64,000 nt of DNA from Gonapodya prolifera JEL478 (Eukaryota; Monoblepharomycota; Monoblepharidomycetes; Monoblepharidales; Gonapodyaceae): positions 65,507 through 129,506 of the forward strand of contig KQ965855.1 in assembly GCA_001574975.1 (NCBI GenBank). The letters are read 5' to 3'. This document shows, piece by piece, positions 45,837 through 58,847 of the stretch (position 1 is the first letter of the stretch; the number at the start of each line of letters is the position of its first letter). A model generated the notes under the pieces. That model was not told the DNA's origin, ran no database searches, and was given only the letters and a program-made list of their open reading frames with translations. The translations under genes were made by a program, and so were the position numbers.

Positions 45837-48800
45837 ATGACGTCCACCACTGAATCCACCACATCACACCCAAAAGTCCTCATAGTACGTCGGTCCTATG
45901 CGCTGTTCCTGTTTGCGGGTCTAACCTGTTCTGTCAACCAAGATCGGAGGTGGAGCTGGAGGGATCGCGGCCGCTGTGAACCTCAAGCACCGAATGAACA
46001 TTCATGATTTCGTCATGCTGGAAAAGACTGATGTTGGTTTTCGGACCCCGGTCTTGGTGACTTAACTCTGCGTGAACTGAAACTTCTTTCCTTGTAATCA
46101 ATCATGGAAAGGCGTTGGGCGGCACTTGGAGGTGAGTCGGAGATGTAAATTGATGACTGTACGGGCTCGTAATCACTGAGTGTTGGCGATATGCTTCAGG
46201 AATCAGGTACGAATAAACGTTTCAAAAGTGAAGGAAAGGCTCTCGAACCTCTGCGACACCGCATCCCTTCCGTGCTGAAAAATAGGTTTATCCCGGTAAG
46301 CGTAACCCACCATTTCTTGGAGTGTGGAGGTCAGATTCCAAGTTCTCTTCTGCCTTCCTGTTTGGAACATCCTGGACACCAGGTTGTGCTTGTGACAGTG
46401 AGTTCTCTAGCGAAAACGTTTCATATAAATCAATATAATGCTGACGGTACAAATACACGTAGTTCCAGGTATTGTGTTCCGCGCGACTATTCAGGTGGAA
46501 CAGGCACCAAGCAGCTCAATTGAAACACCTTGCCAGCCCCCTTCTATTCGTTCAGGTGGGCTTACATTCGGCGCTAGCTCTACCGCGAAAAGGTTGCAAT
46601 AAGCCACCCGCCATTTCGCCAGCTTCGAACTGTACCCTCACTGGTCTCGGTAGGATCACTTACCTCTGTGCTATTCCCCCTAAGCTCAGTCGAAATTTGC
46701 ATGGTCCCTTTTAGAGACTATCCGCCCCAGCAAGAGCTCTGTACCTACATGGATTTTGTCGCCGACAAGTACGACATTCGAAAGCAGTGTGTATCGCTTC
46801 CTCTGGTCCCCACATTGCGCCATGTGACTGATGCACGCAATTTTCGCCACTTACCACAGCATCCAATTTGGAGTCGAGGTACAAGAACTCCGCTGGCTCA
46901 ACGACGATCAAGTGTGGGAGTACACGTACCGGAAACTCGACATCACTCCCGGAAAGAAGAAGCTGCAGTGGGACCCGAAGCAGAGTGTCATCGCCGAGGG
47001 TCTCAAGGGAAGAGCCAATGTGGTGCTCAATGTGCGTCAGAGAATGGGTGACTCGTGGGGCATGGCACATGATGGGTCTGCACGCAACACTTAACTTCCG
47101 ACATCGTGTGCTAGTTTTCAGGACCCTTCAATTGGCCGTACACGCCTGATTATCCAGGACAAGAACGCTTCTCGGGGAAGTTCATCCACACTGCCTAGTA
47201 TGTTGATGCCGTATGCATACGCGTTGTTTCCATCCATGTGACATATCACTCTTACACTGACATAACAGCTTTGACCACTCTATTGATCTGACCGACAAAA
47301 AAGTCGCTATTGTTGGAAGTGGTAATTTCACGTTTTCTGAATGTCCAACCATCCTTGCCTCATCGATTCCCATTGCAACTTACCAAACCCCCCCCCCACA
47401 CACACGCATCCACCTCCCAGGCCCCACCGCGATTCAAATCGCGCCCGAAATAGTGCACAAAACGAAGCACCTTACCATGTACCAGCGCACGCCAAACTGG
47501 ATCGCCCAGCTCGACAACGACCCGTATCCCCGGGAGCTCCGTGAGAAGTTTGTTCGGGACCCGAGCGCCGTGAAGGCGAGGAGGCAGATGCTGATGGACC
47601 AAACGGAGAAGATGTGGGGTGGTGAGTGGAAAGATGGGGAAATTGTTTACGTGTCGTCCTTGTCGTAACCTTTGTGGACATGCAGCAATTGGAATCGCGG
47701 GGTCACGATCTGCACTCAGGTTCCAGCAGAGATGCATCGACTGTAAGCTCACGCTGCAAGATAGACACATGTGGGCCGACGTCACTCACGTGGTTATCGG
47801 TGCCGTCCAGACATGCAAAGTGTTGTCAAGAACAAAGATTTGTGGCCGCATCTCACGCCCGATTATCCAATTGGATGCAAGCGTATAAGTGGGTTATTTC
47901 GCGCTGGAGCGACCACCTATTATCGTCGGACGCTGAAGGACAATTCTCCGCGCTCTCCTTTCACTGCGACCGTTTCAAGTGTGGTAAGACGTCATCCCAC
48001 ACCTTCACCGTCTCAAACCACTACCGCTCACGATATCGTACCTCCCTAACGACTTCTCGCGTCTCTCCGGCTAGGGACTGCAACTTCCTCGCGCTCAACA
48101 ACCGCTCCGACTTCGATATGGTCTTTGGTCCCATCCAGCGTGTCACGGAGCGCGGGATGGTCCACAAGGATAAAGTGACGGGAGAGGAGGTGGAGCGGGA
48201 GTACGATGTGATTATATGGTGCGTTTTAGCGTGGTCTTGAAAAGCGGTGTGAAACGGTGAAACTGACGCAACGACGGGATCTGTTATGGACAGGGCGACT
48301 GGATGGGGCTCGTTTTCGTTCGGACGGACGTTCCCGACGTACGGAGCGACGGGGCAGGAGCTGTACGAATACTGGAAGATGAAAGGTGGGTTGGTGCATG
48401 GAGTCTTGCGTTACCTATCCTCACCCATTCCTGTCATTGATCTCGCAAAGGAACTCCCATTGGCTTGTGAGTAGTTGAACTCCGATATCCAAGCTTCACA
48501 AACCCATTTACGACTGACGATCCCTCGATCTCAGCATGGGCGCCATGGTCTCAAACTACCCCAATCTGATGGTGGCCGCTGGACCATACGGTAACGTGGG
48601 TTTTAGTCTCGCTCCGACCTCCTACCCGTTCCCGACTCTTCCTTATCGGTCACCAATATCGTCGTTGTGCGCTAGGTGTGGACGTCGTTCATCGAGCTCA
48701 TTGAGGAACGGGTGGACTTTGCGTGCAGGTGGATCCAACGTGAGTCCGCAACAGTCTTCGAACCTTTCCCCCCAATTCCTTCGCAACCTCACCTGACGCT

Positions 48801-49637
48801 CAACATCCCGCATCATCCGCATCAACTTCAGTCATGTGCACCAACAACATCCAGTCCTTTGCGCCAAGCGAAGAGGCCGAGGCGCGATGGGAGCGGAGGT
48901 GCAGGGAGGGCGTGAAGCCGACGCCGTGAGTTTGTTCTCGATCCGTTCATGTGAGCGAGTGCAAGAAGTTAAAAAGTGTGAATTGGTTTGGATAGGTATG
49001 CGGGGAAGTGTGTCTGTAAGTAGCAAGATCGGGCAATAACCTCCAATTGAGTGCGATGATTCACCGATCGCCATCCCAATCTCCACCTCCGTCAGCATAC
49101 TACAAGTTTAGTTGGGACTCCGGATTTGGTGCATCGGGAAAGCAAGAGGAACAAAACGGATTTCTTAATGTGAGTCTTGATGAGAACCTGCTCATCTATG
49201 GCCGGAAAGAATCAACCTACTCCTCCTTCGCCCACACCCATCTCTCACCCCATATATACACGTCACGTCACGTCACGTCACGCACTTTGATGATACGATC
49301 CCCCTCAAACACAGGTTGGCTTCTTCCCAGGACTTCCGATTGAGCTACGCATGGCCGTGGAAGAGTTCAAAGTGGAGGATTTCGTGCTATCATACCGCGT
49401 GAGTGCAGATATCCAACTCTATTACTGCACACGTGCAAAACTGTTCTCATACGGCACTTTTCCAAACCCCTACCTTCTCTCGCCGTACCCCATCATCCGA
49501 ATCGCACACAGAAAAATGGCTTGTTTGAACTCCCGCCACCACCACCCGCGGCCTCTCCACTGCGACTGAACCGTATGTACCCTTCTGCCAACATCAAGCG
49601 AACATCGGTTACGTGGCAAGCTACCTCGCATTTATGA
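45837..49637 (+). CDS. FAD/NADPH monooxygenase, Baeyer-Villiger type
   Basis: Flavoprotein that inserts oxygen next to a ketone or oxidises a heteroatom; the substrate is unknown. ATG at 45837 opens MTSTTESTTSHPKVLI. After an intron comes the FAD dinucleotide fold IGGGAGGIAAA, then LGGTW, small exons spelling YPG, CACD, FELYPHWSR and RDYPPQQEL, then GPFNWPYTPDYPGQERF. The signature region F-S-G-K-F-I-H-T-A-Y-F-D-H fits the Baeyer-Villiger fingerprint FxGxxxHTxxW with Phe in place of Trp. The NADPH fold follows as KVAIVGSGPTAIQ, with YQRTPNWI. The C-terminal half includes DVIIWATGWGSF, SNYPNLMVAAGPYG and NNIQSFAPSEEAEARW, and ends near GFFPGLP...DFVLSY. At least a dozen introns interrupt it and several exons are very small, so exact borders are uncertain and minor damage cannot be ruled out. 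Confidence 0.75.
49261..49282. repeat. CGTCA pentamer tandem repeat
   Basis: Four units of CGTCA in a non-coding segment near the 3' end of the monooxygenase gene, probably an intron. CGTCA is half of the TGACGTCA site, so this may be coincidence or a weak bZIP target. Confidence 0.6.
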
Positions 49638-49889
49638 GCTCGCTCAAATTGAAGAGAACTGGGCGGGCGGGGGACTGAGTTAGTTGGTGTGAACATCTCA
49701 ATCAGTGTACTATTCAGGAAGATAGTTCCTATATTTGAGATTGTACCGGAAAAATCAAGCGTGGTTGATCAAGGTTCATTGCAGCAGAATGTAGACGTGA
49801 CAAGAACTGGAGCGGGACCGTTCGAACTCTGACCTTTGTTTCTGGCTCGTAGGCGAGGCGAGGCTGCAGAATATCCTGCGACTGCGCTG

Positions 49890-51000
49890 CTTATGGCGCC
49901 GCACGGGGTGCAGGTGGGAGCCGAGGAAGAGTTGGAGAGCGCGCGACACGAGGGGGATGGGAAGAGTGCGCGCAGAGCGGTGTCTTTCATGGGAGGGAGA
50001 GTGCGGTCATGCGACGTGCAAGACGCCGAGTGCTGCGGCAGATGCGGGCGGAATTTGCTGCGTGTGTCTTGGCCGCTGAGGACACGTCTGCCGCCTTGCG
50101 AGCGCACATGTCATCGTTGGCGTGCGTCTTCGTCTTTGTTTTTTCTCTCCCAACAGGGCAGCTGCATTGCGCGAAATGAAAGCAAAACCACGCAAGCCTC
50201 GTAGCTGAAGAGTCGCATGCGTTTCTCTCGCTTTGTCCACGAGAAACGTCGAGCTCCACTTCCTCGGTACCATCTTTGGTCCTTTTTCATACTCGGTTCA
50301 TGTGTTTTGTCATGAGGAATGACCATTTTGGTCTTGTTTTGGTGAAGCCAAGTGGGAACTTGACACGCTTCTTCCCCTTGCTCCATCAGTAGCCTTCCCA
50401 AGTGTACTTTTCTGCGGTGCGGTTTTACCCACTTTATCGCCTGGCCAGACAGTGGTCACCCACTGATGTGTCGTTGATGTGGATATTTTGGTCGACTGGC
50501 TTCTTCCATTACGTACATTACAGGAAGAAGTAGTCGACAACCTTCACTCTTGAACGAAATATATAGAAAAGAGTAGCTCGGTAGCATCGGAGCATTCCAT
50601 TCATTGGCTTGGTGTTGGCATGTGACGTCAGTTTCACCACATCTTCCACTACATAACTGCATCATCTCTGAAAGAGCACCACAGAACAATCGGACTCTTC
50701 AACAATAGCATATGTAGTTTTTTGAGCCACATCAAACGAGGCGGTCCTGTTTTTTGATGATGTAAACTCAAACTGGTGTTTTATCAATAGGAAGGCGATA
50801 TGTTCTGTGGTGCATTTCAGTGCAGACATGTTCAACGATCAAAAGCAAACACTCCACATTTCTGTTTTTTTGGAGTTGAGTCTGGCCAAAGGACGTGCCC
50901 ATCGTCAACTATGGTTGTGTCCTTGACTGATACCATGGACGCTGTGGAGGGAAAGCCACTTTATCATATTAGCGGTTCCTGCTTGTAATGCAGTACCACA
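49890..51000 (-). repeat. Dispersed repeat, copy 5 (inverted)
   Basis: Read on the minus strand it follows copy 4 in order: GACTCAACTCCAAAAAAAC, GAAGATGTGGTGAAACTGACGTCAC, CCAACACCAAGCCAATGAA, AGTCGACCAAAATAT, TGGCCAGG, CTGATGGAGCAAGG, TGTCAAGTTCCC, then CTGCCGCAGCACTCGGCGTC and GACCGCACT. Several blocks are near identical over 15-20 bases. It is the only copy in this orientation and lies at the far side of the 20-50 kb gene block. Confidence 0.75.
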
Positions 51001-51351
51001 GCACCACACGGGTCTGAAAGCTTCAATTGGACAGGGACGCTGTGAGCTCGTATCACCGTCTCGCGTCACGTTTTGCAAAACCCGTCGCCTTCCACATTTC
51101 GATACAAGTCATCCAAAAGGGGGACAAACTCTTGCATCGACAAGACTACAAGAGCTTTAATAATGTTTATATGGTAGCAAACTCGGTGGGGGTGTTGCAG
51201 TGATGTTGACATCATTTTGGGAGTTTGCGTTTCTCTTTCTTTGTTCTTGAGAAAGGCTAAGCTCTACCTCGGAAATAACAATAACGTAATCGCATTCGAA
51301 ACATAATTTTCCGAAGCCTACAGAATCGCCAATTGGCATTCCGAGCGGATT

Positions 51352-51750
51352 ATGATGAGCCAAGAGCCCAGGCCGCGCCACATATTTAAAGGGAGTCGAG
51401 CGCTCGCATTGACGCATCCCGAACTCGAGCACACGTATTGTCCTCAAGGGGAAAGTCCTGCAATTCGATATTCGCTTGCACTCTTCCGTCGAGAGACACA
51501 TCGCGCTCCCCACGCTATGATCAATCCCATCAGCGCCGTCAACGCGTCCAGCGACAAGCGAAGCACGCGAGAGCGAACTTACCAATGCCCCGGCTACAGA
51601 AAGCTGTTCACAAGGAAAGGTTCGCAAGCGCAGTCCGTCTTCCTTTCAGATCGCGCAAGGTGTGACTCACATCTGGACTGCATCAGATGTCATGAACAGA
51701 CACAGGCAAAGGACTTGTCTCGATGCTTTGCACAGCGGCAGGAGTCTTGA
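51352..51750 (+). pseudogene. Zinc-finger-like relic
   Basis: An open frame of 132 residues containing RTYQCPGYRKLFTRKGS, which resembles the first half of a C2H2 finger (Y.CP.C.K.FTRK..L) except that the second Cys reads Tyr and the His pair is not in place. More Cys/His follow (CDSHLDCIRCHEQ) without proper spacing. It is either a decayed finger gene or one exon of a gene I cannot assemble. Confidence 0.3.
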
Positions 51751-53289
51751 AGCCCGTCCCTGGTAGAGCCGGGAACGTCTGAAGGAACGTCGTCGTCTTC
51801 TACAAATGCAGGAGTCTTGGCTGGGATGACTGCTGCAGCACTGCAGAATTACGATCTGCCCCCGTCAAGATCAACAACACGAGGGAGGCCCAATCTGAAA
51901 GGCGAGAACTATCACGCGGGTCGTTGTTCATGTAAGTTACACTGGAAAGTCGATGTTTCTCTTGGAATGGGATCGCTAACAGTGTAACAATGGGCGGACG
52001 ACGACACCGCTTTGCAAGCGACGAGTTCCTGGTTGCACACAACCCTCGAGGATCCACCGAGCCATACCGAAAGAAGACAGGCCCGTGAACAACAGCAATG
52101 TGTCCCAATCATCCGGTCATCTCGCCCGCTTTCATGACCCTCCTATCCACCACACCTTCCAGAGCTGAAGTTACCTGAAAGTCCTTCAAGTCCCCAACGC
52201 CGAAGCTTATCGACATCAGGTCGGGAGCCAGCGCCGTACCTCGAGCCAACTATCTTGCTTCGTGAACCGGCAGTACAATGTCTTTTTCAAATATGACGGT
52301 GAGTACTGGTCGAGCGTTTACGCCTGAAATAGGCTTCTCACGACTCCAGTCTCCACGGGACCTACTCGTTTTTCACAGGCGACTCCCCCTTCCCGACCGC
52401 ACGTTTTTGACCTAGTATATAACTGTAGCTCACCAACTCCTTATCTGCCGGAACGTGAAGCTCCCGCCAACTTCGTTTCCCTGACTTCACTGAAAGAACT
52501 TGCGATTTTAAACGATTCTGGCATATCGACGGGCGTGAAAGAATCCCGTTTATATACATTCGCATAAATACCTGCTTCCTGTACAATGTTCGACAATAAT
52601 CAACGAGAACAAATTTCTCAGTGGTGGGGAGAAATCACGAAGGCCTGATGAACAAATCTCCTCACGACTCATCACGTTACCGCCACCCACCCAGAACCAG
52701 GACAAACTTCACACCCACACCTGTACCCTTGCGAACTCATTTAGGATGGGCCAACCACTCCCTTTCCTGCACTCCACTCCCTTTCGACGAGCGGAACATC
52801 ATCGTGCCATGCGCCTCGACAATATTCCGCGACCGAGGCGAGCTTGACCGTACTCAAGGGAATGCATGCAGAATGGGTCAATGCTGGCGCCAGAGTGGGA
52901 GGAAGGAACCCAACGAGTTTCATACGGAGCTGAAACCGAGCACAACGGAGTGCTCAAACGGTGTGGATGCCGTGGTGACGCGAAGACCATATATTTGAGT
53001 GGTTGGAAGTGGAGACAAGGGGACCGTGAGTTGATACCACATGAAGGGCGCACGGATGACGAGATAGGTGCTGGAATACTGTCGTAGGACAATCAATATC
53101 ACCGAGAGGGTTGGAACCGTCTTGTTGAGGCGGAAGTAGCGGCCATTTTCCAGTATGTTGAGGTGGCATTTGAGGAAGAATGAGGGGGCAACATGAAGAG
53201 GCGAACAATGAAAAACGAATGCAGTCGGTCTGAATGTTCCTGATCCAGTTCGAGCCGTCTCTTGACCACCTTGCTTCCACGTCCTCAGC

Positions 53290-54080
53290 ATGCTTGAAGA
53301 ATGCCTTACCCCTCGGAGCCGTGGTGTCTCTCACCATCTCCAGCATGCTAATTCTCCCATGAGAGGTTCAGACGTCTGCAGGAGCAGATATAGACGGCAC
53401 CAATTCGCCTCGAAAGACAGGTTCTCCGATCGACCGACACAACACAGATACTCACGGCTGAACTTGTTCTCGCATCGTTCCGAAGTCTCTACCGATCGTT
53501 TGCAAGACTGCTCCGGGAGCATACTCGAAGACTCTTTTGGTCTCGTAAAAATACTGATAAATTCGCGATTGAAGTAATTAACAGTGTCCGATAGAGGGGG
53601 TTCCAGTCCAAGCAGAATAGCAGGGAACGAGTTGCGAACAGCGTCGACATTGGGATCATCTTTCAGAACTCTGACGCCATATCGCTCAGGGGAAGGTCGT
53701 ACGAGGTTGATGAAACTCTGAGCAAAGTTAGAAGTATGGAATCACTGGGGTGACACGCAAACTCCAGTAGTGGGGTGGTTGCTCGGGAGGGTTCCGACGT
53801 TTCACAGGACGAAGGCGGGGGTCGAGCGTTTGTCCGTGTCTTTGGAATTCACGGTCTCGCGGAATTCATCGTGAGACCAGTTGCTCGGAGCGCGTGTATA
53901 AGAGGGCGATGCAAGTTTGGTGGACTCCCGTTTGTGGGTCGAAACGAGGCAAATAAATCCGGACCCGTGTTGAAGATCTGGTCGGGGAGGTCGAGGTCAT
54001 CAGCAGGTGTGGACGGGCAAGAGGGAATGACCGAAGTAAAAGGAATCCTGCTCCTAGTACCGGATGCTGGGAAGATGTAG
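53290..54080 (-). pseudogene. Unrecognised multi-exon remnant
   Basis: On the minus strand an acceptor TTTGCTCAG is followed by SFINLVRPSPERYGVRVLK and a run of protein-like sequence ending near SFPAILLGLEPPL. A further segment reads FYETKRVFEYAPGAVLQTI in another frame, closed by a GTGAGT donor. Composition and splice-like edges suggest genuine coding ancestry, but the pieces do not form one clean gene and I know no matching family. Confidence 0.3.
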
Positions 54081-54896
54081 ACGAGGGAGTTACGAATTCT
54101 GTGCTCGTAGAGGGGTGTCTGGCTGGGGCAAAGACTGTCCTGGCGGAGTCGGGTGGCGAGGGGAGACGTAACGCGAGGGGCGATTTGGTGAGGCGGTCGT
54201 CATTTGTGCCATGAGTGCGGGTTCACAGGAGATGCGAAACGAGAGGAGGGGAGGTGTAGGTTGTAGCGTGCTGGTGTTTCGCGTTAAGGTGAGATGAGAC
54301 GCGAAGCGAAGCGCGTGAAGCATGCTGAGAATTCAGGTTCCCATGAGATCAGACGCGAGACGACGCGAGAAGGTAAGTCCAAACTCACCTCCGGTCCATG
54401 AGATGGGAAGTCACCGTACCGACTGCGACCCCGCTTTCCACGCGCACCACGAATATAAGATCCTGAGGTAGTCCACCAGGAGTGAGCAATTCCGCAGAGC
54501 TCAGAGTTTTACCCGGCCATTTCATGCTCCGCCAACAGAAGTTCCCGACTCTGAGACACGTCGCATATCTCGGCCGCGACCTCTAGGAGTCGGCGCACCA
54601 ACGCCCCGTCGACTTGTGGGACTGCGTGCTGTCAAGGCGACAAGGCTCAGGTGACTGAGGTTGGTTGGAAACGACTATCACTTTTTGAATGAACTTCAGG
54701 AAACTCGTAATGGTGTGCCAGTCATCTCGATCCTCTGTCCAGTGCGATACATTTGTCTCTTCTTTATTCACAAACCACATGTATTTATGAAGAAAAGTCC
54801 AACAACCACAAGAGGAAGGGGATGCGCGAGCTGTGGTGAGCTCGAACCCTAAACCTTTTCACAACTTTGATGGTGTTCCATCGGCATCACTAGCAC

Positions 54897-56902
54897 ATGG
54901 TCTTTCCCTCATCGCGCCTGAAACTATCTGTCGTCGCCGCCGCTTCCCTCCTACTGCTGGTGTTCATCTCCACCCGGTACTTCCCCCAGAAAGGCTACCG
55001 AATCGTGTTCCACGATGGGATATTCCAATCCGACAATGCCATCGCAGTTGACGCATCGCCCTCCAACGCAATTTCGTTTTCGAAGAAACTCGGAGTGGTG
55101 CTCGTTACGACCGTCACGAACGAGGAGATGCACTTGCTCAGAGAGCTCGTCGGCGTAGGTCAGCCCTGTGTAATTTGAGTCTTCTTTCATGTAAATTGCA
55201 TATTCTTTATCTTTGTGGAACCCTTTGGTCTTGATGGCAGTCCATCCATTCATTTCGCCAACACAACTTCGATGTCCCACATCTCATCGTTTACGGTTTC
55301 GGCGTATCTGAGAAAGAAAAGAAAGAAATCGGACTCTGGCGAAATGTTGACTACTTTGATGCCGCTTCAGAGCTCTTGCTTGGGGCTTACCGTGTCGCCA
55401 AACTGCCTCCAACATCACTGTCTGTAGATGATGTGAAGTCGCTTCGCCTCAGCACGCACGCCATTCTCTCTGCACTGGATATCACTCTCCGGAAGTTTGG
55501 TTCTGCTTTGTATGTCCGATGTGACCTCCATTTCGACCGGGACACCCTGGTCGCCCTGTCACAACATGTGGCCTTGAACGGATACTTCCTCGGTCGGGAA
55601 TCAAGTGACAGCGAACTGTCTTCTGTGGCGTTTTTTTTCCCCGCAATGGGGTTCCGGCTTGACTCGGCTGCTACACGGGACCTCATTCTGCATCCCTTGC
55701 AATGCCTTCGCGGATACCAGTGCTCCAACACCCGAGCGCCGACTTACGACACGCACCTTCTCTCGCGTTTTTACCTAACCCCTTCCACGTCTTCGAAATA
55801 TGAACTGCAATCATTCTGCCATGTCCTACTACGCGATGACGTCCTGTATACCCATATCATCGCAAGCTCCGACCAACACACCGACCCACCCCACCCCACC
55901 GCCTCCCGTTTTCCCTACAATAAAACCCGCGTCGCTTTGGGAATCCCCACCGTATCTACCGCCGGAATGTCTCCAGTCGACCTGCCGATTCTAACGACGT
56001 TCCTTCCCTCACTCGTCACGTCGATCACACTCGAGGAGAGGAACAAGTATTCATTCGTGCTTTACATTGGCTTTGACGAAGGGGACATTCTGTGGGACGA
56101 CCATGTCTCATTTTCTGAGACCGAGCGCGCTATATGGAGTTCTGTTGGTGGGGTCGAAAATGGATGGATGGAGTTTGTATTTGTGCGCGTGCCCTTCTCG
56201 AAGGGATGGGTAACATTCATCTGGAATGGTATGAGCTCCCGCTGTCATCACTGACTGGAATCTGCGCCTTCTGACTTGACGTTTCCGTTGGTCCCACAGC
56301 CCTCTTCACGCTCTCGATCAACTCGGGCGCCTCCTACTTCTACCAAGTCAACGACGACCTCCGCTTCGTCACAGCAGGGTGGACCACTAAGCTGATCCAC
56401 GCCTTGGAGCGCACGGACGGATTTGGTGTGGCGGGACCCAAGGACCCTCGCCATCAGAGGAAGTTGTTGACGCAGGCGATGGTGGGGAGAAAGCACTACG
56501 ATCTGTTTGGGAGACTGTACCCAGTGGATATTAAAGTGTGTGTGGAGTGGTTGGTGCGATACCGAGGCGATGTGAATGATCCGTGGTAATTGGACGTTCC
56601 AGGATTGGTTTTCTGACGACTGGCTCTCTGAAGTGTATGGATCGCAGTACACCCACTTAGTCACTGATGTCACGGTGAGAACATTCTGTCCAGCGTTGCG
56701 ATCATCGACTAACGAAACGCGGGACTTTCCTGCTCTTGCGCGAAACCAGGTCGAAAACACGAACACCCAAGGAACGAGGTACGATATCTGCAGGAAGCCA
56801 AGATACGAGCAGGCATTGAAGGATGGAAAGGAAGTGGTGCGGAAATGGTTGGTGCAGGGTGAAGGTGCGGGCGTGAGCCGGCGTTCCTTGATTGGAATAT
56901 GA
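54897..56902 (+). CDS. Type II membrane glycosyltransferase, nucleotide-diphospho-sugar transferase fold
   Basis: Golgi-type enzyme: a short cytoplasmic start (MVFPSSRLK) precedes one membrane anchor (LSVVAAASLLLLVFIS) and a lumenal catalytic part. Exons: 54897-55154, 55241-56228, 56300-56535, 56603-56674, 56750-56902, all in phase. The first half has VVLVTTVTNEEM and then FDVPHLIVYGFGVSEKEKKE, a GT-A-like opening repeated in a second unit starting YSFVLYIGFDEGD. The second half holds SYFYQVNDDLRFVTAGWTTKL, whose N-D-D is the likely metal-binding acidic motif, then GVAGPKDPRHQRKLLTQAMV and DWFSDDWLSEVYG. This second-half pattern is known to me from uncharacterised glycosyltransferases of algae, oomycetes and other protists rather than from model fungi. 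Donor and acceptor sugars are unknown. Confidence 0.75.
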
Positions 56903-57542
56903 TTGTGAGGGGTTCTGTAATTTATGAATAAAGGGGGTGGTCGATTTAATGACTGCACAAGTCTGAACGGTGTATCGTACTCTACTTGGTTGTTGGTGCG
57001 GGCGCCAGTCGAGTTCTACGATAGTCTCATTCCTCGCTCTTTTGCACCGGGCGTTGGGGCAAAGATGCAGAACGGTGACGGCGCTTACACATTTGATCGT
57101 GATGTTTGGGCCTTTTGATAGATTTTAAATACGTCCACGTCGGAGACCATCTGTCGCACCCACTGTGGTAACCGAGGAACTTGGAGATCTCAGATCACAG
57201 ATGGTGAATCGTGAAACCGAGTGATCCGGTTGTGCAGGTCACAATATAGACGAGCGAGAGTGGTGAGAGAGCATTTCCAGTATTCTAAGAGACCGATTCC
57301 TCTTCCTTTTGTAAGAAATAGGGGTTGACTTTCCAAAATTAGGATTGTTCGCCAAATCATCGTAGAGCAGTGAACGATGCCGTTCTACCCACCAGGAACA
57401 CGATATGACTTAAAAAGAACATACTTACAGTCAAATCTCGTTTCGACACTCTTCATCAATCGCGTTAAATCGTCTCCTTCACGTCGATTTGACACGGAAT
57501 TTAGCCTTCGACTATCAAATTTACATTAAATCTTCGATAACG

Positions 57543-57657
57543 ATGGTTTTTTGCACATGTGAAGGCCGCCAAAATTTCGGCTGGTGTTCGAAAGGTTGTG
57601 GTTCGTTGGGGCCGCGTGCATCGGAGGCACACGACTTTGTCATCAAACACCAACCAG
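57543..57657 (+). CDS. Possible first exon of a Cys-rich protein
   Basis: ATG followed by VFCTCEGRQNFGWCSKGCGS and more, closed by a possible donor after KHQP. The Cys spacing (CxC...C...C) looks like a small zinc-binding knuckle. No downstream exon could be assigned. Confidence 0.2.
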
Positions 57658-58466
57658 GTATGCAAAAATCATCGCCGCGAGACCACATCCATGGAATCAA
57701 ATACTCAGCGCAGTTTTTTGCATTGAATATCTCTAAGAATATCGGAAATCTCATTAACCGGGTAACAAGTTATCTTTCTGCATGAGTCCATCTCTTGCGA
57801 ATAGATGAGCGGAATCAAGCCATCCGGCCTTTGGAGGGAGGAATTCAATCGCAATAGGTTTTCAAGCTATTTCGAGGCAGGACTTCGAGCGTGTGCAGGG
57901 TGGAACCAGTTCGCCGCGTAATCCAAACTTTAAACCTTTGTTACGCCATCAGAATCATTTTTCAAGCACTGGTCTTCAAAGCCAAAACGAGGTAAATACA
58001 TACGAGACAGTCTACGATGATGAAATTATTTTACCGAGTTTCAACGTTCGACAGCAACTGCCACGAATTGCGTGGGTTTTAGCCCGGAGACACCACGGGA
58101 AAGTGAAATTCGCTTGAGATTTTAATATTCTGCGGGTTATACACAGAACAAGTCGCCGGATGGTTCGCTTGTCTTGGGAGCTTGTGGAGTCGTTATGATC
58201 ACTTCGGCAACACAAATTTCCGATGAAGGTTGTCTCATCGACACCCGAGACTGAGATCCTGGATCGTCCGCTGAAGCAATCAGTCAGCACTCCGGAGTGT
58301 TTCACTCTTCGCGATTCGTCTGAAGGCTGATGTCGCTTCAATTCATTTGTTCATCCACCCTCGATCTCACCCCCCAAGTCTAATTTGTCCTCAATCATGG
58401 TCATCGACTACCCAAAAATGAGTTAAGAGCAGCACCTATCGCGGCTAGAAGCCACTTGGCTCGCCG

Positions 58467-58847
58467 CTATGTAGAATTGTCGGGGAGGGGTAATGGTCGC
58501 ACTTTTTTTGGAACGCACTTTGGTTTAACCCCTCCTCCAATGAAGTCATGCAACGAAGTGTCGACATCTTGGTCGTCCAGAACCATAACTGGCGTAATTG
58601 TAAGCCAAGCACCATCATGTTCGTAGTACAACGTGTTGCTCCTGTCTCCGAACGGTGCTTCTAAGCATCGCGACACGGTGCTTTCCGGGTGGCCAACGAT
58701 TTCATAATCGTGATGACGGGAGTGGAGTGGGTCGTAGTTTTCGAGAACGATAACAATGAACTCTTCGTGGGGAGTCTCAGGCCGACGTGTTCGGGGCAGA
58801 TCCGGTTGAAGAGCTTTGGATGTTGGTGATCGCGATCGATCCGCCAT
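58467..58847 (-). CDS. Unrecognised 126-residue protein
   Basis: An ATG-initiated frame, MADRSRSPTSKALQPDLPR and then a region that looks folded (EEFIVIVLENYDP, SNTLYYEHDGAWLTITPVMVLDD), ending at a stop. The basic Arg/Ser start may be a nuclear signal. No family is recognised. It lies close to another orphan frame and to the transposon, so it may be mobile-element cargo. Confidence 0.35.
   Translation of the reverse strand: MADRSRSPTSKALQPDLPRTRRPETPHEEFIVIVLENYDPLHSRHHDYEIVGHPESTVSRCLEAPFGDRSNTLYYEHDGAWLTITPVMVLDDQDVDTSLHDFIGGGVKPKCVPKKVRPLPLPDNST

Larger units (their letters stand above)
49638..54896. other. Gene-poor region
   Basis: About 5.3 kb with no complete gene that I recognise. 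It holds the inverted repeat copy (49.89-51.0 kb), a zinc-finger-like relic (51.35-51.75 kb) and an unrecognised minus-strand exon set (53.3-54.1 kb). The rest shows nothing supportable. Confidence 0.55.
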
